The notes under the pieces: model-generated
Databases searched by the model: none
Told to the model about the DNA's origin: nothing
Seen by the model: the letters and a program-made list of their open reading frames with translations, nothing else
Shown here: positions 61,201 through 64,000 of the stretch, one piece after another
How the letters are laid out: each line of letters opens with the position of its first letter
How positions within the stretch are numbered: position 1 is the first letter of the stretch
Position numbers and translations under genes: made by a program
Assembly: GCA_022842465.1 (NCBI GenBank)
Contig: JALHPN010000017.1
Span: 1 to 64,000 of the forward strand
Length of the DNA stretch: 64,000 bases
Direction: 5' to 3'
From: Polyangiaceae bacterium
Lineage (GTDB): Bacteria > Myxococcota_A > Polyangia > Polyangiales > Polyangiaceae

Positions 61201-61576
61201 CGTCCTTGCCGTCGGCGCTCACGAAGACGGACTGCACGTCCACGGCCTGGACGAAGATCATCGGGAAGAGCTCCCCGAACTGATCGTTGCCGCTTCCCGC
61301 GCCGCTGGTGCCGGTCTCGGCGGGCCGCCGGAGGTCGGCGTCGATGAGGCTCCCGCCGTAGACGCCGAACCCGCGCGAGAAGCCCTGCCGCTGGACGACG
61401 AGCCTGACCTTCTCGTTCTCGATTAGGTAGTCGCCGACCTCGCCGAGGGCGCGCTCACCGCCGACGAGCTGCGCGCGGTTCGTGATCTGGACGGCGGAGG
61501 CGCCGCCGCTCGTGCTGCAGCCCGCCCAGGCCGCGAGCGCGAGGAAGAAGGGAGCGGCTAGGCGGGAGCTTTGCAC
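58244..61576 (-). CDS. PHP-domain (CehA/McbA-type) lipoprotein
   Basis: 1110 residues from a GTG. The signal ends AAWAGC (Cys20). Residues 30-350 form a large beta-rich module; residues 355-460 hold two carboxypeptidase-regulatory-like folds (GRIGGQVLDVGTNVPAEGA, GRVVVRVVDAEGHPLPA). A PHP metal site begins with GDLHIHSRQSIDSGMS (H584, H586), ATDHN (D616, H617) and a late GTGDSHSGGDE. PHP enzymes cleave phosphoesters or related bonds with two or three metals; CehA members act on carbaryl-like esters. The exact substrate is unknown. It is the last gene after a porin and a HupE-like permease. Confidence 0.88.
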   Translation of the reverse strand: MQSSRLAAPFFLALAAWAGCSTSGGASAVQITNRAQLVGGERALGEVGDYLIENEKVRLVVQRQGFSRGFGVYGGSLIDADLRRPAETGTSGAGSGNDQFGELFPMIFVQAVDVQSVFVSADGKDGGPARITCVGEAGDFLELAAILNRAVTGSNVDFQSLTSGPQLRYTITYELEPGATWVNVSLEVTNISPRALRFPSELATQLLGLVNLPVQDFTVPIGDIALYGATSHVWLPGVGFDQRFGLQDAYRKKVDFPAFPGLVVEWVASRGEGASYGIAAAASPRNFVLGKKAIYDDARSPVNDTSILVPFTANGFLGMYYDSAPAELRANESFATKKHFIVGSGDVGSVLDGVLRLRRAPSGRIGGQVLDVGTNVPAEGASVVVYQRPERGGPRRVFAQYDVRANGSFGGNIPPGSYSARVTGSGRPLSPLVDFFVVEGQSTPLRLESTPPGRVVVRVVDAEGHPLPAKASAIGTYGPEHVGKLTRNFLFDLEAGEPFRSSDLVDDDPADERTRQYVEAQAFTDRGTAELLLRPGTYRIVTSRGPEWDLAATTVTALPSETSSVTHVLRRVVDTTGWIAGDLHIHSRQSIDSGMSLDERVRSLAAEGVEWAVATDHNFVTDYRPYVARNELFDWLFPMVGLEMTTLESGHFNGYPLRYDPGPVTHGSFEWARRTPDQIFDDLRARGSLGPERTIVQVNHARDGVLGYFSQYQRDPFTGQELPPTLVQQVIAPKGPAFRTRDGTSAFSQKFDAMEVAGSKLLWQIHHFRVPDALPSGELPANVPPAGTILRKENGQPAFPGLVDDWFTLLNLGSRTIAVGTGDSHSGGDEAGHFRTMVFVGDDRPITLSESRLVDAMQSRRVVATNAPLVDFWVDDPVRGVMGSTIQAKDPARVTLGYRLTSAPWASVARLVVWRNGTIAAVVPVDPRRDLAKDPLAGALDMELAKDAAGAPVDSWFVIEAIGYESLFPVVKPLEVPPVLLTDAVAVLAGPLGLGSDEFGALRPPEVFPITAWALTNPVWVTRGAGPFTPPGLVPVEVQARPENDPKFQAFRYPKSTIESMQVRRLAAASSTRDRFEPRGKVPLFYPRADNPLDVRKAISRFGHLGGHGD

Positions 61577-61586
61577 GATGCGCGCC

Positions 61587-62807
61587 TCAGAACGTCACCT
61601 GGCCGACGAGCTCGAGGCGATCGTTCGAGAACGAGCGCCCGGACTCCTCGCCCGTGAACGTGTAGTTGACCCAGCCCTGGAGCGGGAGCCTCGTGCCGCC
61701 GACGCGCGCGCCGAGCGTGTGGTACTGGAGCCGCTGGAGATCGAAGCCGGCGTTCCCGCCTTCTTGCCACGGGTGGAAGTAGGCGTAGCGGTAGCCGGGC
61801 GCGACGAAGAGCGGGCCGAGCTCGATCCGGTACGCGGCCTGCGCGTGGAAGGCGAGCTGGACGCGCGCGGAGGTCGCGACGGTGGGGAAGCCCGTGCGGA
61901 GGCGCGTCGCCGCCGTGAAGAGCTCGAGGCCGTGGAGCTTCACGCCGAGGTCTGCGGTGAGACCGAGGTCCTCCTCGTTGTAGGTATCCGGCGGCGCGCC
62001 GACGCGGCGGTCGTTCCGGAAGAGCGCCGCCCCGAAGCGGACGTTCTTCGCCCACTCGACCTCGCCGCGACCGATGATGCCGACGCGCCCGTTGTCGTCG
62101 AGGAGCTGGTTCGACCCGTTCCCGTTCGTCAGCATCGCGTAGTACGCGACCTTCAGGCCGTCCGCGCGCCCGATGGGCTTCCCCGGCGACAGCATCACGC
62201 CGAGCTGTCGATCGAGCTGGATGCCGTTCACCTGGAAGCCGCGGCCGGTGGGGACGCCGTCGACGCCCACCGCGCGCGACGCGAACATGAGGTCCTGCGC
62301 GCCGCGGAGCTCCTCCTCCTGGAACGGCGCCTTGAACTGGCCGACCTGGAGGCCCACCCACGGGATCGGATCCCAGCGCACGAGCGCGTCGCGGAGGCGC
62401 ACCGACAAGGAGCCGATCGGCGTGTTGGGAGAGGAGAGCACGTCGCTCGCGCCCTCGACGGACACGCGGAACGTCACGCCGTACTCGGTGTTCCGACCCT
62501 GGGCGCCGAGGCGGGCGCTGTCGAGGACGAAGCCGTTGTTCTGGCCGATGAAGTCGTAGCGATCGTCGGGGTGCGTCCAGTCGTAGCCGGCGCGGAGAAA
62601 GCCGTAGACGCCGAACTGCCACGGCCCGTCGGCCTTCTTCGGCTCGGGCTGGCCCACCGGCGTCGGCTGGATCTGGTCCGGCGTCGGCGTCGTGAGGGTG
62701 CCCTTCACCTCCTCGAGGGACTCGCCGTCGCGCGCGAGGGCGGGGCGTCCGGAGGCGAGCGCGGCGATGAACGAGACGGTCACGAGCAGAAGACGACGAT
62801 GGCGCAT
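61587..62807 (-). CDS. Outer-membrane porin, OprO/OprP-like
   Basis: 406 residues. The signal peptide ends near 26 (RPALA). A short Pro-rich stem (35-60) precedes amphipathic strands that alternate Gly and aromatic residues to the end (QFGVYGFLRAGYDW, VGLQVGQFKAPFQEEEL). The last residue is Phe (LELVGQVTF), the recognition signal for barrel assembly. VGQFKAPF is a segment typical of phosphate-selective porin O/P relatives. It starts 17 bp after the HupE-like stop and ends 10 bp before the PHP gene, so the three are one operon. Substrate selectivity is not certain. Confidence 0.85.
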   Translation of the reverse strand: MRHRRLLLVTVSFIAALASGRPALARDGESLEEVKGTLTTPTPDQIQPTPVGQPEPKKADGPWQFGVYGFLRAGYDWTHPDDRYDFIGQNNGFVLDSARLGAQGRNTEYGVTFRVSVEGASDVLSSPNTPIGSLSVRLRDALVRWDPIPWVGLQVGQFKAPFQEEELRGAQDLMFASRAVGVDGVPTGRGFQVNGIQLDRQLGVMLSPGKPIGRADGLKVAYYAMLTNGNGSNQLLDDNGRVGIIGRGEVEWAKNVRFGAALFRNDRRVGAPPDTYNEEDLGLTADLGVKLHGLELFTAATRLRTGFPTVATSARVQLAFHAQAAYRIELGPLFVAPGYRYAYFHPWQEGGNAGFDLQRLQYHTLGARVGGTRLPLQGWVNYTFTGEESGRSFSNDRLELVGQVTF

Positions 62808-62824
62808 GGATCGGAAGAGCGAGC

Positions 62825-63802
62825 TCAGGGGAGTCGGGAGGCGAGGAGCAGGGAGGCGCGCGCGAGGAAGAGGACGGTGCCGGTCACGCCGACGGCGTAG
62901 GCCGAGACGTTCGCGAGGACCCGGTCCGTCGTGAGACGGCGCGAGGCCGCGACGAGGACGAGCAGGACGGCGAGGACGAGGGCCTGTCCGAGCTCGACGC
63001 CGACGTTGAAGCCCACGAGGCCGAGCGCGACGGCGTCCTCGGTGAGCGCGCCGTCCCCGAGCGCGGTGGCGAAGCCCAGGCCGTGGACGAGGCCGAAGGC
63101 GGCGGCGAGGAGCGTCCGTCCGCGCGTCCGTGGCGCCGTCGCGTCGTCCGGACGCAGGTCGAGGGCGACGAGGACGAGGCTCGCCGCGATGGATGCCTCG
63201 GCGACGACGACCGGGACCTGGAGGACGCCGAGCGCCGTGGTCGTCAGCGTGAGCGTGTGCGCGAGGGTGAACGCCGTCGCGGTCCGCACGAGCTCACGGG
63301 CCGCCGTGGTGAGCCGCCCGCGCGCCGCGGAGGCGGCCTGCCAGACGAGGGCGAGGAGGAAGAGGACGTGATCGACGCCCGACGTCACGTGCTCGCCGCC
63401 GAGCCGCACGTAGCGGACGAGGACGCGCGCCGTCGACTCGCGACCGGGGAGGACGAGGCGAGGGGACCGCGGGGTGAGGACTGCGCCGGTGCTCGCGCCC
63501 TCGCGTGTCGTGACCCTCGACACGAGCACGCCCTCCACGCTCCAGCCCGTCGCCTCGAGCGCGACACCCGCGACGCCACGGGGACAGCGGACGAGGAACG
63601 AGCGGCCGCGGAGGTCCTCGACGGAGCACCCGTCGGCGTCGAGGCGGAGCCCGGCTGAGGCGTGCTCGCCGTGGAAGGTGGCGAGCGCCTCGGTCTCCGA
63701 GGTGAGGGTGACGTCGAGGTAGGCCGTACGTGTCCCGTGGGCATGCGCCGTGGTGGGGAGGACGAAGAGGACGAACAGCGCGAACGCGAGGAGGAGGCGC
63801 AT
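62825..63802 (-). CDS. HupE/UreJ-like membrane protein (possible nickel/cobalt permease)
   Basis: 325 residues. The signal peptide ends AHAHG. An extracytoplasmic beta-rich domain (25-135) precedes six membrane helices. The membrane part carries the HupE/UreJ signatures HVTSGVDHVLFLLALVW, FTLAHTLTL, AAFGLVHGLGFATAL and FNVGVELGQ, in which His and Asp line the pore. Family members move nickel or cobalt, but the larger HupE/UreJ_2 type with an N-terminal domain has not been assigned. Its ATG overlaps the upstream gene stop by one base (TGATG on the minus strand). The porin gene follows after 17 bp. Confidence 0.88.
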   Translation of the reverse strand: MRLLLAFALFVLFVLPTTAHAHGTRTAYLDVTLTSETEALATFHGEHASAGLRLDADGCSVEDLRGRSFLVRCPRGVAGVALEATGWSVEGVLVSRVTTREGASTGAVLTPRSPRLVLPGRESTARVLVRYVRLGGEHVTSGVDHVLFLLALVWQAASAARGRLTTAARELVRTATAFTLAHTLTLTTTALGVLQVPVVVAEASIAASLVLVALDLRPDDATAPRTRGRTLLAAAFGLVHGLGFATALGDGALTEDAVALGLVGFNVGVELGQALVLAVLLVLVAASRRLTTDRVLANVSAYAVGVTGTVLFLARASLLLASRLP

Positions 63803-64000
63803 CAGTCGACGTCCTCTCCGCGCGGGCTGCCCGCCTCGTCGAAATCCCGTACGTCGAAGGCGGGAGCTCCCTCGAGGGGGGCGACCTCGAGGACGTAGCG
63901 GCGCGCGGCGCGCGCCACGGCCGCTCGGCGCGCGGCTGCGCGACGCTTCTGCGACACCGCCTCTGCGGCCTCCAGAGCGAGCTCGCCGTCCGTCGGCGCG
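63802..64000 (-). CDS. Hypothetical protein, N-terminus beyond window
   Basis: The last 65 codons of a gene that enters from the right edge. The visible part is helical and very basic/alanine-rich (EAVSQKRRAAARRAAVARAA) and ends with RRYVLEVAPLEG, DVRDFDEAGSPRGEDVD. The stop overlaps the ATG of the HupE-like gene by one base, so the two are translationally coupled. No family can be told from this fragment. Confidence 0.6.
   Translation of the reverse strand, partial: APTDGELALEAAEAVSQKRRAAARRAAVARAARRYVLEVAPLEGAPAFDVRDFDEAGSPRGEDVD

Noticed and set aside
1-64000. Search for CRISPR arrays, insertion-sequence ends, transposases, integrases or attachment sites
   Set aside because: No regularly spaced repeats, no transposase or integrase-like protein and no flanking direct repeats were seen. 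All genes share similar composition, giving no sign of recent transfer.

Overview
The window is about 70% GC, densely coded on both strands, and every gene I recognise fits a myxobacterium (Myxococcota, probably class Polyangia). The signs are a large Ser/Thr kinase with a low-complexity tail, a TPR/PEGA-like secreted protein, a DUF2330 protein, many lipoproteins, sigma54-type regulation, and many proteins of no known family. This placement is inference from gene content and base composition. I saw no rRNA, tRNA, CRISPR array, insertion sequence or prophage; it reads as ordinary chromosome with one partial gene at each edge.

Layout. 1-6.4 kb, minus strand: a partial gene, a MerR regulator, IHF alpha, a processive family 2 glycosyltransferase, a TPR/PEGA/beta-barrel protein and a Ser/Thr kinase. 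6.5-11.5 kb: DNA polymerase I, whose 3'-5' exonuclease site is degenerate, then an ATPase and a trypsin-like protease facing it. 11.9-18.4 kb: a membrane protein, a TonB-like protein, and the malQ-glgX glycogen pair. 18.4-21.3 kb: a secreted lipase-like protein and a metalloprotease. 21.6-25.5 kb: a two-component pair divergent from a pseudo-receiver/Fis gene that carries a near-consensus sigma54 promoter, an upstream inverted repeat and a strong terminator. 25.5-32.5 kb: secreted proteins and a translationally coupled pabC-pabB-pabA operon. 32.6-36.9 kb: a GT2/DUF2304 pair facing a GT-C/DUF2330/isoaspartyl methyltransferase operon.

36.9-39.4 kb: an hsp20 pair behind a structured leader, facing a sigma70-family gene across a 14-bp hairpin. 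39.6-49.6 kb: a LysR regulator, two paralogous genes of an apparently undescribed membrane family, an esterase, a methyltransferase, two YceI proteins, a DsbA-like oxidoreductase, a TerB-like protein and a leucine-rich-repeat lipoprotein. 49.6-58.2 kb: a GMC oxidoreductase, a VIT/vWA protein followed by an ECF sigma factor and a small partner, a TrmH-type methyltransferase, and 6-phosphogluconate dehydrogenase. 58.2-64 kb: an operon of an unknown gene, a HupE/UreJ-like permease, an outer-membrane porin and a 1110-residue PHP-domain lipoprotein.

The signals most worth following are these. A TANNNW hexamer sits exactly 6 nt upstream of many start codons that lack a Shine-Dalgarno sequence, which predicts widespread leaderless transcription. 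The self-contained sigma54 circuit lies at 21.6-25.5 kb. The duplicated membrane family has copies at 41.7 and 47.6 kb. The porin/HupE/PHP gene group closes the window.
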